A stretch of DNA of 64,000 nucleotides from the NCBI GenBank assembly GCA_037176725.1, contig JAZBRS010000060.1:51860001-51924000 (forward strand). The letters are read 5' to 3'. Shown in pieces: positions 1 through 12,854 of the stretch. A program made the position numbers and the translations under genes. The notes under the pieces are model-generated. The model saw only the letters and a list, made by a program, of their open reading frames with translations, searched no databases and was not told the DNA's origin. Numbering within the stretch: position 1 is the first letter of the stretch; the number at the start of each line of letters is the position of its first letter. Origin of the DNA: Posidonia oceanica. Its lineage: Eukaryota; Streptophyta; Magnoliopsida; Alismatales; Posidoniaceae.

Positions 1-1046
1 GAAAGGAGTGGTCCTTGACTCACTAGGCCCTACTTGGACTCCTAGCTTGTTGGTGGCACTCCGGAAGGGGTGTTGGTGGTATTCAGGTGGTGGTGTGGTG
101 AGGACAGGCTACCTGCCAAACTTTTCAGGACCTACACCTATTTTTTCTACTCTCTTTTTTTTTGTTTTCTCCCACATGGGTGTGCAGGCTTTCTCTGCCC
201 CTGGCTTGGAGATGATAAGGGGTCAATTTTTGAGGTGGGCGGGTTGTGGACTGTTTAGGCCCGCACCCTTGGTTTTTTTTCTAGGATATGGGGGGGATGA
301 TATTGCCTGTATTTTTGGGCTGACTTTTGTCCAACCCCTTTCTTTTTCTCTTTTTTTCTTTCTTGCTTGCTTATCTTTTTCTCTTTTTTTTTTTTTTGCT
401 TGTTTGACTTCTTTTTCTCTTTTTTTTCATAGGCTTTCGCTATCCCCATTTTGGAGGTGAAAAGGATGTTTAGGTTCATGAATGTGGGCTTTGGGTCTCT
501 TCTGAGATGAGTAGAAGGAGCAGGGTTAGACTGCACACCCCTATCTCTAGGGCCAGCTTCTGTCTTCGCCTTCTATTCCTTTTGATATGCCCAAGCCTAG
601 ATGTCTATTCTCTCTTTTTTGAACTCACATCCTGGCATTTTTTCTCCCTCTAGAGGTATATGTCCTATGAGTTTGGGCAGTTCGCCTGTCCTAATTGGTG
701 GTGGCTCCCTCACTAGCTAAGACATCCAGGTAGTGCCGGGTGAGGCAAGGTGGACTCCTTCCAGAGTAGGCAAACACTTCCGGTTTTCATCACCGGGCAG
801 AAAAATGCAATGCATGATTTATGAGGATGACGATGATGATTTGAAAAGGGATGATGTTTGGAAAGGACAAAATGCAATGGGGATGTGTAATGGAGCAGAA
901 ACGCAAGAGAATGATAGAAGAAGCATAAGAAAATATACAGGAATATAGATGTGAGAGGCAAGATAAGAGATGTAGGGAGGATGTCTAAGGAATGAGAATG
1001 CAAGCGACTAGATGGGGGAGAAGCATCTGCAACGGGGTTGCCCCGG
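1..1046 (-). other. Untranslated 3' tail of element A
   Basis: This stretch follows the integrase stop and contains no LTR start (TGTAGACACC or TGTTGACACC in either strand), so the 3' LTR must begin left of base 1. Between about 340 and 430 the plus strand is nearly pure pyrimidine, which reads as a homopurine tract in element orientation; it is low-complexity sequence rather than a demonstrable polypurine tract. Open frames here (for example 8-460 plus) owe their openness to the T-rich composition and resemble nothing known. I see no gene. Confidence 0.6.
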
Positions 1047-2330
1047 CTACTGATAGTACTTCTTGAGGTAGCATAGGTTGACGGGCTCAGACTGCTCGAC
1101 CTGATCCATATCCTCAAGAGTTATAGCGCCGCCCGAGAAGACCTGTTTGACCACAAAGGGGCCATGCCAATTAGGTCGGAATTTCTCTCGACCATCAGGC
1201 AAGTGAATGGCACGCAGAACAAGGTCTCCTGACTGGAAGCCTCTAGGCTGAACCATCTTTAAGTATGATCTAGCCATTCGCTTCTGGTAACAGTGAGCAT
1301 TATGCATAGCTTGCAGTCTATGCTCATCAATCAGATTCAGTTGAACGCAGCGGTCTTCGACCCATTCTGCTTCTTCCAACTCAGCTTCCCGTAGGATCCG
1401 CAGTGACGGGATCTTTACCTTGATAGGCAGCACTGCCTCCATGCCATACACCAGAGAGTATGGGGTGGCTCCTGTTGAAGTCCGGACAGATGTCCTATAC
1501 GCCCAGAGTACGTAAGGAAGCTTGTCGTGCCAGTCCTTGTGAGTTTCTGCCATCTTTTTTAGGATTTTAACCGGGTTTTTGTTGGTGGACTCCACTGCGC
1601 CATTCATTTGCGGTCGATAAGGCGAGGATCTGTGGTGTTTGATGCTGAAGCTCTGCAGATAGTCTTCGATCCTCTTAGCAATGAAATTTGTGCCGTTATC
1701 AGAGATGATCGCATGCGGGACCCCATACCGGGCTATGATATTGTTTCTGATAAACTTTTCTTTTAGCCACGGCAGTTACTGTTTTATAAGAAGCCACTTC
1801 CACCCACTTGGTAAAGTAATCAATCGTTACCAGAATGTAACGATGACCATTGGAAGCTGTAGGGTAGATGGCGCCAATGACATCAATCTCCTAGGTGGAG
1901 AAGGGCCAAGGCGACGACATGCTATGCAATTCTTGTGGGGGCGCCCGAATGAAGTTGCCATGTACTTGGCAGTTATGGCATCTGCGCATGAACCGGCAGC
2001 AGTCTGCTTCCATAGTTAGCCAAAAGTATCCTTGAAGCATTATCTTCTTGGCCAGGAGGACGCCGTTCATGTGCGGGCCGCAAGTCCCTGCATGCACTTG
2101 AAGCATCAGCGTGTTAGCCTCCGATTTGTTCAGGCAGCGCAGGAGCATTTGATTGTATGATCTTCTGTACAACTGTCCCGCCCCTAATACATACTTTGAT
2201 GCCAGATGCGTCAGAGTTCTTTTATCTGTTGCTGAGGTACCGGGTGGAAAGCTGCTAGACTCTAGGAAAGCTTTTATATCTTGATACCAGGGCTGTTCCT
2301 CTGCTGGATTTGCCTTTTCTGTGTTCATGC
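1047..2330 (-). pseudogene. pol: Integrase domain of element A pol (broken)
   Basis: Integrase inserts the cDNA into host chromatin. The N-terminal zinc-binding part is visible between about 2100 and 1950: two His (in VHAG and GPHM) followed by CHNC. The catalytic core is recognisable: the second Asp lies in SDNGT near 1705 and the catalytic Glu in MNGAVE near 1590, exactly 35 residues apart, the D-35-E spacing of retroviral-type integrases. A Trp codon became TAG near 1894 just before the first catalytic Asp, and the frame shifts between there and 1607. The C-terminal part (1607-1047) is open for 186 codons and has no chromodomain, as is usual for the Tat branch. Confidence 0.9.
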
Positions 2331-2780
2331 AGTGCGCAGGCTGCTCTATGCGAGTAACAGATACATCCACGGTGCTGTCTTCAGGTATGCTGAGCCAGGA
2401 CGCCAGGGTTGCCAACGCATCTGCATATGCATTCCTTGCTCGATTCATGTATGTGAAGCGGATGTTCGCAAACTGTTCTATCAGCTTCAGCAGGTGTTCA
2501 TGATATGGCAGTAGCTTTGGATCCTTTGTCTTCCACTCGCCATTCACTTGAGAAATCACCAGCATAGCATCGCCGTGCGCAAGCAGCTTCTGTACCTCAT
2601 GCTCGAGGGCAACATTCAGTCCTAAGATGCATGCTTCATATTCTGCCTTGTTATTGGTGCATCTGAAGGTCAGCTTCCTGGTGAAGGGAATCATCTGTCC
2701 CTGAGGTGTTGTCAGTACTGCGCCTATGCCTCGGCCTTTCTTGTTTACAGCACCATCGAAGTATAACTGCCACTACTCCT
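2330..2780 (-). pseudogene. pol: Second (archaeal-type) RNase H domain of element A pol
   Basis: Directly after the first RNase H the frame reads YFDGAVN, then NNKAEYEACILGL, then HGDAMLVISQVNGEW and finally RARNAYADALATLAS. This succession of acidic and His motifs is the archaeal-type RNase H domain that marks Tat/Ogre elements, which carry two RNase H domains in tandem. It would degrade the RNA strand during reverse transcription. A TAG at about 2773 interrupts the frame at the domain start, where the sequence reads stop then Trp; the same frame continues on both sides. Confidence 0.88.
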
Positions 2781-4245
2781 GATCTTCAAGGTCTTTTTCC
2801 CCAGAGTCCTCCATTGCAAAGAGAATATCTTCATCTGGGAATTGCGTCTGGAGTGGCTGGTATTCCGGCAGATGGTCTGCCATAGCTTGGCCCTTCATAG
2901 ACTTCTGAGTGACAAAGGTGATGTCGTACTGAGATAGTAGCACCTGCCACTTAACGCATCTGCTTACCATGGCCGGTTTCTAAAAGAGAAACTTGATAGG
3001 ATCATGCCGGCACAAGAGCTAAACTGGATATGCCATCATGTAATGCCTTAATTTCTATGCAGCCTAGACAAGAGATAGGCAGGTCTTCTCTACTGTACTG
3101 TACCTGGCTTCGCATTCATTAAATTTCTTGCTCAGGTAATAAATGGCACGCTCCTTTCTACCTGACTCATCATGTTGGCCCAAGACGACGCCCATGGAAT
3201 GCTGCGTGGTAGAAAGGTAGAGAAGTAAGGGTCTCCCTGGTATGGGGGGAACCAAGACAGGAGGCTTGATCAATAGCTGCTTGATCTTGGCAAATGCAGT
3301 CTGACACTCCTCACTCCAATCAATCTGCGCATTCTTCTTTAGGAGCTTGAATATTGGCTCACAGATGGGTGTAAACTGTACAATGAAGCGACTGATATAT
3401 TGTAAACGCCCTAGCAGGCCCCTGACCTCCTTTTCGGTCCTAGGGGGTGGCATGTCCACGATGGCTTTTGCTTTCATCGGGTCCACTTCAATCCCCCTTT
3501 GGCTAACAATGTAGCCCAGCAATTTGCTAGAAGACACCTCGAATACACATTTGTTGGGGTTGAGGCGCAGCTTATACTTTCTTAGACGGTCAAAGAGCTT
3601 CTTCAAATAGGCCAGGTGATCCTCAAGCTCTTTGGTTTTAGCAATCATATCATCTACGTAGACCTCCACTTCTTGGTGCATGAGGTCGTGGGACAGTGCA
3701 GTCATGGCCCTCTGATAGGTTGCGCTAGCATTCTTCAGCCCAAACGGCATAACTTGGTAGTAGAAGACTCCCCAGCGGGTGATAAATGAAGTCTTTTCCA
3801 TGTCTTCTTCTGCCATTTTGATCTGGTTATAACCTGAGAAGCCGTCCATGAAGGAGAGCATCTTATGGCCCGCTGTATTGTCGACTAGGACATTGATGTG
3901 AGGCAGTGGGAAATCGTCCTTGGGACTCGCCTTATTCAGGTCCCTATAATTGATACAAATTCGGACTCGGCCATCTTTCTTGGGCACAGGTACAATGTTT
4001 GCCAGCCACTCAGGGTAAAGGACGACCTTCAGGAAATTGACTTTATGCTGTTTCATGATCTCTTCTTTGATCATGAGCAGCCACTGTGGTCGCCATCTTC
4101 TCAGTTTCTGCTTTACTAGCTTGGCATCTGGATTCAAGGGTAGATTGTGCACCACTATCTCTATATCAAGGCCGACCATATCTTCATAACTCCAGGCGAA
4201 GACATCCGCATATTCCTTCAGGAATGCGATGAACTCTGCTCGGGC
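2781..4245 (-). pseudogene. pol: Reverse transcriptase and first RNase H of element A pol
   Basis: The longest open piece (4179-3064, 371 codons) contains the reverse transcriptase landmarks in order: VPKKDGRVRICINYRDLN, FSGYNQI, PFGLKNASATYQRAM and the catalytic EVYVDDMIAK (YVDD box near 3650). The C-terminal part (SKKFNECEARYSTVEK) enters the first RNase H. Downstream, 3063-2970 has four in-frame stops where element D reads Trp or Gln. Another stop at about 4246 separates this piece from the linker. All pieces share one reading frame, so the damage here is point mutation, not rearrangement. Confidence 0.93.
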
Positions 4246-6057
4246 CTAGGGGGACAGCTGAGCACTGATGCGAACCTCTCTGACTTCCTCAGCTGTGTCG
4301 ATATTAACAACCTCTGTTTCTTCTTCAACATGCAGGTTGGGGCCTTCTGGATCGTCGTCATAGGGCCGGAACTCGGGCAATAGTTCGTCATTCTCGTCCT
4401 TGCCCGTATCATCCTCCTCTCCATATGCAATAAGTTCCGAGAGGATCTCTTTCTCAAAAGAAGGGTTTGTGATTTCGAAAGAGTGTATATGTTCCGCTGC
4501 CTGGCCCTGGTAACGCTTCAAGATGGTTACGCTTACTCGAGTGTTCTTGTAGCCTCGGTGCGCCACCTCCGTCCTGGCGACTTCCTTTGCCTACTCTGGC
4601 CTGACTGACTCTGCTAAGTGCTCTGTTACTGACTCTATTGACGGCCCTGCTGATTCTGAGGCTGCTGATGGCACTACTGATGGCCTTGCTACTGAGGCTG
4701 CTGATAACTCTGTTACTGATGCTGCTTTCAGCTTTGTTGGCTCAGTTGCTGCTTGGACTGCTGATGCTTCCTCCTCCACGTCTTCTAGTGTACTTGTGGA
4801 GGGTATGCTGGACTGGCGGCTGATCTGGGCACTGTCGCTTGCTACACTGCCTGAGTGAGGCATGTGCTGCACAAACCATCTAGACCTGCCTTCTAGTTGC
4901 AGAGTAATGAGCTCATCTAGTCTAGGGGAGTCTAACGTTGCTGAGTCTTCTTCTAAGACCATGATAGAGGCATGGTCTTGTTGTAGGGGAGGGTCCGTAA
5001 CCACGGCTTTCCCTTTCCTTTCTGCAGCTTGGTGCTCTACCAGGTCTTCTGCTATCGACTTGAGCTGTTCCTGATACAGTAGCTCTATGTCTCCCATCCA
5101 TGAATCGACCTGGGCTTCTACCACCACTCCTTCCTCCTCATCCGAGGGTGAGTCGACGTAGTAGGTGCTAGGGGCCTGCGGCGCTAGCCCGGCTGCTAGA
5201 TGTATTATCACCCTTGATGTTTGCATTGTCCGGCTCGTGGGCGCACCTGATTGCGGCAGCTTCAAGATCGGAGATCCAAATAGACTGGTCAGCGGGGCCG
5301 TAGATGGGTACGCTGCCAGGGTCACTGCTGCAGTTGGGGGGTAGGCAGAGGTGCTCTTCTGAGGGCCCAAGGGTCGGGAGGCTGTGTTGCTCGACTGGAC
5401 CTCTGCATCTGGTTGTGACAGTGAGGGTGTGGCCTTTGACGCCATGGGGGCCTGCTACGAGGGTAGCTGTTTTACGGCAGGAAGATGTGTAGCGGACGGT
5501 GCCAGCTGCATTTTCTGTGATGTGGCTGCTGAAGTGGGCTGAGTCGCGCTGTTGGCTGAATTGGCTAATTGTCCCTCCAGAGAGGGTGACAGCGGTACTG
5601 ATGCAACTGCACCCGCAGGTAGACTGCCTGACTGTGCCTGAAAGGGTGTCCCTAACTTCTGAGCTGTCGCTGCTGCTTGTGCTTGTGATACAGATGTGGC
5701 TGTAGAATGGTGAAAGCTTGTCAGTCCTGCCACAGGGCCTGCTAAGTTGTCTGCTGTATCTGTTGAGGGTAGGGCCAAACAAACCGACCGAGGTGCCTCC
5801 GTGCTGATCAGAGCTTTGCCACCAGTTGGGACTGCCTCTATTGCGCCAGACTGCTCTTCATCCGAGTAGTAGTCCTCAATGCAGACCCAATCTTCTACCG
5901 ACACCGCAACTTGACCATCAATTGATCCCAGAATACCTGCACTGGTGAAGTTAGTGAGGTCCCTAGGGATGACTGTCTTCTGATCCTTCAATTGAAAGCA
6001 GTCATCTTCGTTGGGCTTGGGCTCGTAACCGAGGCCTTCTGATTTCCTCCGCTCCAC
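4246..6057 (-). pseudogene. Variable Ser/Thr/Ala-rich linker between protease and reverse transcriptase (element A)
   Basis: Three open pieces in the same frame (6057-5455, 5445-4591, 4566-4246) encode a low-complexity chain rich in Ser, Thr, Ala, Gln and Pro. It ends with conserved acidic segments (ELIAYGEEDD, FRPYDDDPEGPN). Element D has the counterpart at 42361-43916 with a recognisable but poorly conserved sequence. A long spacer here is known from Ogre-type elements, some of which remove an intron in it; I see no convincing intron. Function unknown. Confidence 0.7.
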
Positions 6058-6147
6058 TGCTACGATCGGCTCTGCGATTCCCTAGCCATGACGCCCGAGC
6101 GGTGTACCCTTAACGTAACCCCATTTGTGACATACATTCTCGACCAT

Positions 6148-6825
6148 TCAAAAGGGGTTATTGTGAATGGCCAAGGAGTTGACGCGTTCAAGATCAGGAA
6201 TGAAGTTAACCGGCTCACACCGATTAACGCGATACAAAGCATCGGAAGTTTCAGGGTCAAAAGGGATGGTTTGTGAAGAGACGGGGGAGATTGCCTCGAT
6301 CCGCTCCTTCTCAAAGTTCTCCGCCATGACGACAATGACATCATCGCCACGGCGGTACTTTATCAAGCGATGGAGGGTCAAGGGAAGGACCTGATGCTTG
6401 TGGAGCCAAGGGCACCCAAGCAGGAAATTAAAGTTTGGCTTTAAGTCGACGACATAAAATTCTACATCGAATACGACCGGGCCAATGGTAAGAGGAATAG
6501 TTAGGATCCCTAGAGCATCATGGTGGGTGTTGTCAAAAGCTGTCATTCCTTTTACGGCTAGTGTGATATCCTCGGCTTTGAATCCGAGCTTCGTTGTAGT
6601 GCGCAAAGGGCAGACATTAAGGCTTGACCCGTTATCAACCAGCGTTAGAGGAATGCGAAAGTTTTTGAACTGAACCATGACGAACAAGGGTTGGTTGTGA
6701 TTAATCCCCGCTGGAGGCAGTTCATTACTTGTAAAAGAGATGAACTGAGGCTTCGCAATCATCCCCACCATGTTTTCCAAGGCTGAAAGCTCAATAGACT
6801 GGGACACACGGGCAGCTTGGAACAC
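6148..6825 (-). pseudogene. pol: Aspartic protease domain of element A
   Basis: A 225-codon open piece includes LTLVDNGSSLNVCPL, the Tat-type form of the retroviral aspartic protease active site (Asp-Asn-Gly rather than Asp-Thr/Ser-Gly). It is followed by a segment ending FNFLLGCPWLHKH. The protease would cut Gag-Pol into mature proteins. A Gln-to-stop change ends the piece near 6146. The frame differs from the gag piece upstream (7253-6972), so a frameshift lies near 6900. Element D carries the homologous domain at 44151-44850. Confidence 0.88.
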
Positions 6826-6971
6826 GCGAAGAAAAGCTTCGCGGTGTTCGGTGGAGGTGTGGATCAGGTCCCAAATGGAAATATCGGCTTTAACCTTCTT
6901 AAGTTGGGAAGTTATGTCAGCCTTAAGTTGGTTTTTCTTGGCAGTAGGAGGGGTGGCCTTGGTGGCAGGCT

Positions 6972-9655
6972 CTAAAGGACAGTCACAGGCGATTGGCTAT
7001 AGGCTTGACTTGCTATGGGTTGGGCAGGGGTTTGGCCTACTACAGGTTGGCTAGAGGCTTGGTCTGCTATGGGTTGGCTATAGAGTGGGGGCATAGCAGG
7101 TTCTGGATAGTTTGGCCTAACTACCGGTGCAGGGGGTCTGTAGACCCTCCTCGATCGCGTCACTTCCGCACACATTTCTGTGGCATAGCTGTAGGGTACG
7201 CGATGGGTGTCCTGAGTTAAGTCAATAACCACAGGAGCATGTGCTGCGAGCACGGGAGGGGCTGCAGGGGTGCCTACTAGATACTGAGGAGAGAGGTAAG
7301 GTTGTTGGGGAGGGAAGGCAGGGGTTGGTTGTGGTCTGCTTAAAAGGTGTACAGGGGATCCTAACTAAGGCCGCCCTAAGAGATGGATAGGGGATCTAGG
7401 CTGGGCCCTAGCTAGGAGGTGTATAGGGAGTTGAGCCTGAGGAAGTACAGCAGGGGGCATGAAGGAGCGCTCCAGCCTGGCACGCGGTCGGATCATGTGA
7501 ACTCCTGACTCGGAGCCGGCAACAGCCGCAAGATAAAGATCTACAGGAAAAGGCTCAGAGATAAGATTAGAAGGGTCTATTACAGATGTAGTAGGCCCAG
7601 AAAGGAAAAGAGAGTGAATACCTGAGGTTCCCGTCCCTCCCGGATAAGAGTGCTCCGGTAGAGGTTGGTGGACGATGCCAGAATGAGGGGAAACAGATGA
7701 AAGAGCAGATGCATGAGTGGGTGCATGAGTGGATGCTTCGTGCGTGTTGATCACAATCATTCCCGATTCGATCAAGTCCTGAATAGCATTCCGCAGGGTG
7801 AAGCAATTGTCCGTCGAGTGCCCGACACTTCGGTGGAAATTGCAAAAGAGGTTCGCCTTATACCAATGCGGCAAGGGATTTGGGGGCGAGCGAACCTCCG
7901 GGAATCTCAGGAGCGATGCAACCTTTAGCAAGATGGCCGTGAGCGGTTCCACCAGTGGGGCGAACTTCCGTTTCTCAGTGGGTGGCCTTCTTTGCCTCGG
8001 GTATGAGCCTTGCTGAACCAGTGCAGTGGGATAGACCAGTCTAGTGGTGGTAGTGATCTGTGGCGTGGGTGGATTCCTAGGTGCAGGAGCATACACCATC
8101 TGAGCTGGGGCAGGTCGGGACGGCAAGTGAACAGGCACAGCAGGAGAATCGACAAATGCAACAGCAGTCTTTGGAGAGTCTTTCTTCTTGGGTCGATTGT
8201 TGCTGCTACCGCTATTGTTGTTGGAGGTGCTGCTGTTGGCACTGTTACTGCTGATCACGGCCTGCTTAGTGAACACAGAGAGAGCAGGGAAGTTGCCACT
8301 CCATAGAGAACTCTCCATACGCACTCCAGCTCGGATTAGTGCTGCAAAAGTAGTGACAGGTTGAATGCTAAGCAGAGCCCCGAGAGATGGCTACACCCCC
8401 TTGATAACGATCTCAATAGACTCCTCGTCAGAGGGTCTATCTCGGACCTGTGAAGCAAGGACGCGCCAGCGGCCGACGTACTCCCCGAACGGCTCGCTGG
8501 GATTCTGCTTGGTTGCGATCAGGTCTGTGCGCTTTGGGACCAGATCGAGGTTGAAGGGGTATTATTTCAGGAACGCCTGACTGAGGTCGTTCCAAGTCTT
8601 GATGGCTGACATATCAAGCGACGTGAACCACTTGAGTGCTAGCCCGGTCAAGCTCTTCTGGAACAGGCAGATCAGCAACCTCTCGTAAGCCTGGAGCTGA
8701 GCGAGATCACTGTAATACGCCTTCAGATGTGCTATAGGACAACCCCTACCATTATATTTGTCGAAGTCTGGGATTTTAAACTTCGAAGGGAGTACCGCCT
8801 CTTGAAAGCAACAGAGGTCCCAGAACTGGTAGGTCTGGTGCTCAGTACCCTGCACTAGTCGTAGTGCCTTCTCCAAGACGTCCATCCGGTTATTGATGGG
8901 GTCTAGATTTGCTACATAGGAGAGGGATCGGCAAGGGTAGTGAGCACATAAGCCGAGTGGGTCGTACCTAAGTACTCCTCCAGATCTACCATAGTGTCGC
9001 CTGGTGGAGCAACGGGATGGCCGATGTATCCATGCACTGGAACTGTGTATGCAGGAATGTATGCAGGGTTTTGGGCCTGATGCAAGGGAGGAGGGTAAAT
9101 GACATGCTGTGCTGTGGAAGGTGTAGAGTGCTGGAGCACCAGTTGCTGCGCAGGCGGGGTGCCAGACAGCGAGCCAGTGGGGTACTGGGCTCCAGCCAGC
9201 CCAAAAGACTGGCCACTAGGGGGCGAAGGTGCATGCTGTGCTATGTGTTGTGCTATGGGAGGCGGCAAACGGGCCCCCATCGTTGGAACCGTGAGCAGTT
9301 GAGACGATGGTCGAGGCAAAGGTGTAGCAGCAAATGCATGATATGCAGGAACTGGCCGCAAGGGAATCTCAGAAGCGACAGGAGTGAAGGAGGGATGAAC
9401 CAATAGAGCCATGCCTTACAGTCTCTGGGCGAGCTCCATCAGGTGCTGGTACTATGCCTCAGGCATCCCGTCAGTGGGAACGTTGAAGTACAGTGCCGGC
9501 GAGGGTTGAGAAGCAAGTGGCACGGACACAGACTGTCCGGGAGGAACAGGTCCTACAGTAAGATTCGCAGCAGCGGTAGAAGGGATGTCAATGGTGACGT
9601 ATCCCTGGGAAGGAGGGGCCAAAGGCGTCTCCGGAACGCGAGTAACGGTCATCAA
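6972..9655 (-). pseudogene. gag: gag of element A (fragmented)
   Basis: Gag forms the particle that packages element RNA. Pieces at 9655-9452, 9412-8912 (Pro/Gln/Ala-rich N-terminus), 8885-8562 (capsid-like core with FDKYNGRGCP and LKWFTSLDMS) and 8324-7365 make up the protein. Near 7850 the motif CNFHRSVGHSTDNC (Cys-x2-His-x4-His-x4-Cys) is a zinc-knuckle-like nucleic-acid-binding site shared with elements B and C. Frameshifts lie near 8900 and before the protease, and several stops interrupt it. No separate ORF1 upstream of gag, as found in legume Ogre elements, is evident. Confidence 0.87.
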
Positions 9656-9899
9656 GATAGACTCAGCGACCGGGTCTGGAGGGATAGATGCTTGCCAATG
9701 TCCCAGGACGAATTGAGATACCAGAGGCGTCAGGGGGGAAACCCTGGCATCAGAGGAGGCACAAAGGGGACTGAAGGAGCAACCAGAGGGGTCGAAGTGG
9801 AAACACCCTCCGTGACAAGAGTAAAAAGAAACTCACTAACGTACTGGGCCATTGCTGACCTAGAGCGCGTGAGGGCAGGGCTGCGACAGGGATGAAGAG

Positions 9900-11163
9900 G
9901 ACGAGTCCTAGTAGGAGCTATCGTTGCAAAGGTGGATAGCTCAGAAAGGGAATGGTCACGAACAAAGGTCGCAACAAGGGTGTCAGAAGGGGACAGTACT
10001 CAAACTCCAGCAAGGGAACTCGCTTACCGATCACTACTGACACAAACAGAAACAAATAGGGATTAGAAACTGAAAGACAGATGCAAATGACTTAAGTTAA
10101 ATGGCATGAATGATATGTATGCTATCTAGCATGCTCTCCCTCACCAATCTAGTGTATCCTAGTAGGTAGCCTACTTCGGGTACTTACAGGTGTACGGGTC
10201 ACCGACTCAGGTCAGAAAAAGCAGGTTCCCTGTCGAAATCCTAGCCAAAGCTGAGGTAATAACAGGGTGGTGCGTTGGTGGCCCTGACCTCGCCAAAGTG
10301 TGGGTAGTACCCTCCAGTAGCACCGACACGACCCTTGGACAAGGGGGACAGACTGACTGACTTGGGCCACGCCAAAAACAGTGGAACAAGAGGTCGGGAC
10401 CGTCCTTCGCAGACTAATAGGTGGACTCAGATAAGAGGATGCATGCCCTATATGATGCTTATGCAAATGCTTAGAGTTTTTTATCTTGCGTGTTTTATTA
10501 ACTCAAAAGGGGGTGCAGGTTTGTTTGTAGTCTCTAGTTGCTCCTAGAACTTCTTTTTACTTGCCATTTTTAGTTAGCCATAGGGAAAGCAATCAGTCTC
10601 TGCTATCCTAGACATGGCATGTGCAAAAGGGAAGAAAATCAACCAGATATGGCAGGCAAACAACATACATCACTGCAAAAGGCAAGAGCATGGTATGTGC
10701 AGGTGTTTGTGAGCATGATAGTGAAGGGAAAGCATTCATCATGTCAAAAGGCATATATACAGGGCATGTGCGTGTGTAGTGGCATAGCAAGTGTGTAAAA
10801 GAAGCATTCATCATTCAAAAAGCATGTATTGTTGCCAAACAAGTATGTAGACATGCATTATGCGAGAAATAAAGCAATAGTAAGCAAATAAGATAAAGAA
10901 AGTAAAGACAGGTAAGCAGTAAAGCAAACAAGAGCAGAGGCAAAGAATAAAGCAAGTAAACAAGCAAAATAGACAGAACAGAGCAAGGCAAAGCAAATGC
11001 CAAGGCGAAGCAGGCGAGGTAGGTGCAAAACCTAAGCGGAGTTGCCAGAAGGTGACTCGCTAGGAGTTGGCACAGAAGAGCAAACAAAACAGGCAAAAGA
11101 GGCAGACAAAGGCAGCAAAAACAAGCGAGCGAAAAGCCAAAAGCGAAAGCCAGAGTCTGTCTA
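9900..11163 (-). other. Leader of element A with conserved block at 10195-10440
   Basis: This is the untranslated region between primer site and gag. The part nearest the primer site is made of short CTTGC-type repeats. The block 10195-10440 is clearly homologous to 21535-21765 in B, 34965-35215 in C and 48170-48420 in D, although much surrounding leader sequence differs. Shared landmarks include a GGGGGACAGACTGACTGAC-like segment and GGTGGTGCGTTGG. A conserved non-coding block in this position would suit an RNA packaging or dimerisation signal (inference). Confidence 0.65.
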
Positions 11164-11181
11164 TCCCCAGTGGAGTCGCCA
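11164..11181 (-). promoter_or_regulatory. Primer binding site of element A (tRNA-Arg)
   Basis: In element orientation the sequence is TGGCGACTCCACTGGGGA, one base from perfect complementarity to the 3' end of plant tRNA-Arg(ACG) including CCA. It lies one base inside the LTR end. Confidence 0.88.
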
Positions 11182-11894
11182 CTGTAGTAATCTCGGTGTT
11201 CAGATCGTCCATGCACACTGCCAAAACTCGCGTGCACCGATCAGAATCAGGTTCACTATTAGCGGTTGTGTCCGAGAAGGAAGACTTGACTCGGAAACAC
11301 TTAAAAAGGGAAAAAAAGGAAAGAAAAGAAGAAGATAAGACAAATCAGAGTCGCCATCGTGTCTATTAAGTCGGGAGACAAGGAAAACCGGGGAAATGCG
11401 TGAATAAACACGTAAAACCAAGCAAAAGATGCAATGCAATGCAATGCAAAAGGAAAGAGATGCAAATGAATGCAAATGATATGACTTATGACTAGGATAA
11501 GGGCAATATGGTCATTACGGGCCAAGAGAAAGGGCAAGGACTCCTGTTACGTGCGGGAAAGGTGTTAAGCACCCCCGACACGCCTGAGAATCGGTCTTTC
11601 TAGGCTTATGCTCGCATACGTAGGGAAATATAGACTTTGAATGCCTAAGTGCCATGAATGCCTAATTATATGCTCATAGGTGTGCTCTAAGTGATGAAAT
11701 GCGATGCAAAGAATTAAATGTGCAATCTAAGCGCTCAGCAACGCTGTCTGTGTTCCGAACTGGGCGAACCTTAGTCCGTGAGAACTCTAGGCAGTAAGCA
11801 TCATTGCCCTAAATGCAAATGCAGGCGATAAAACAAAACATCGGTAAAACCAGGCAATGCAGGCGACATGCGAGGGTAAACAACGTAAAACACG

Positions 11895-12106
11895 TAAAAT
11901 GGTGCGAGAAACGAAGATCGGCATGCAAAACGGTGCAAGAAACAAAGCGGGCACGCAAAACAGTGTAAGAAATAAAGCAGGCACGCAAAACGGTGCAAGA
12001 AACAAAGCAGGCATGCAAAACGGTGCAAAAAATAAAGCAAGTACACAAAATGGTGCAAGAAACAAAGCGGGCACATAAAACGGTGCAAGAAACAAGCGAG
12101 ACAAAA
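11895..12106. repeat. 30-bp minisatellite in the LTR of A
   Basis: About seven tandem copies of a 30-bp unit with core AAAACGGTGCAAGAAACAAA, differing by one to several bases each. It lies near the 3' end of the LTR. Element C has a degenerate counterpart at 36480-36640 and B at about 20150-20270, so the array has expanded unequally between related LTRs. Confidence 0.85.
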
Positions 12107-12854
12107 CATCGAAAAGCCTTGCAATCTAGATGTAAAAACATGTAAAGGGGAAGAGCAAGACAGGTAAGGAGAGGCAAGTGGTGCAAGTGTGAGAACAAAC
12201 GCCGCTTAAGGATCACACAATGTAGGTGTGAAGACCTATAAGGGGGAAAGGAAGCAAGTGGAGGGATCACTACTATTCTGTGACTGTTTCCCAACAAGTG
12301 TTCCACGATGTGTCTCGCACGCTGCCAAAAGCTCGCGGTGCAATCAGATCGTGGAAGAGGGGGAAGAATGTCACAATTAGTAGTGAATCCAGGGAAAACT
12401 CAACCCAAAAACACTAGGAGTACGCGAAAAGAAGAGATAGAGTTGATAGGCAAGAAGAGGAAGTCCTAATCTACATGCATGGAAAGCGCGGTGTAAAAAT
12501 AATGCATGCAATGCAAATGATATGCAAAAGTGCTGTGCAGGAGTTCAGAAGGACTTACCTTGGAGAACTCAAGCCTGATCTGAGGAGAACTTGGTCAGCG
12601 TTGAAGTCTGCTCCACCGGGGAGGTTCAGGTAACTTGATTGTAAAGATCTGGCGGTCCGATCGGGAGATAACCAGGCTTCAAGGCAGAAGGCCCAAGGGC
12701 CAGGGGAAGAGAAGGGATCTAAGTGTAAAGGAGGTCCTAGGGGTGTGCAAAACAGGTCCTCCCATATACATGGGAGCTAGGAGTGCTTAAAAGTGTGCAA
12801 AAATGCTAAGTGCAGAGATGCATGGGTGCAATGCATGCAAAAAATGCAAAAAGG

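Noticed and set aside
8..460. 150-codon open frame at the left edge
   Set aside because: It is Phe/Ser/Leu-rich because of T-rich low-complexity sequence, is antisense to element A, and matches no family.
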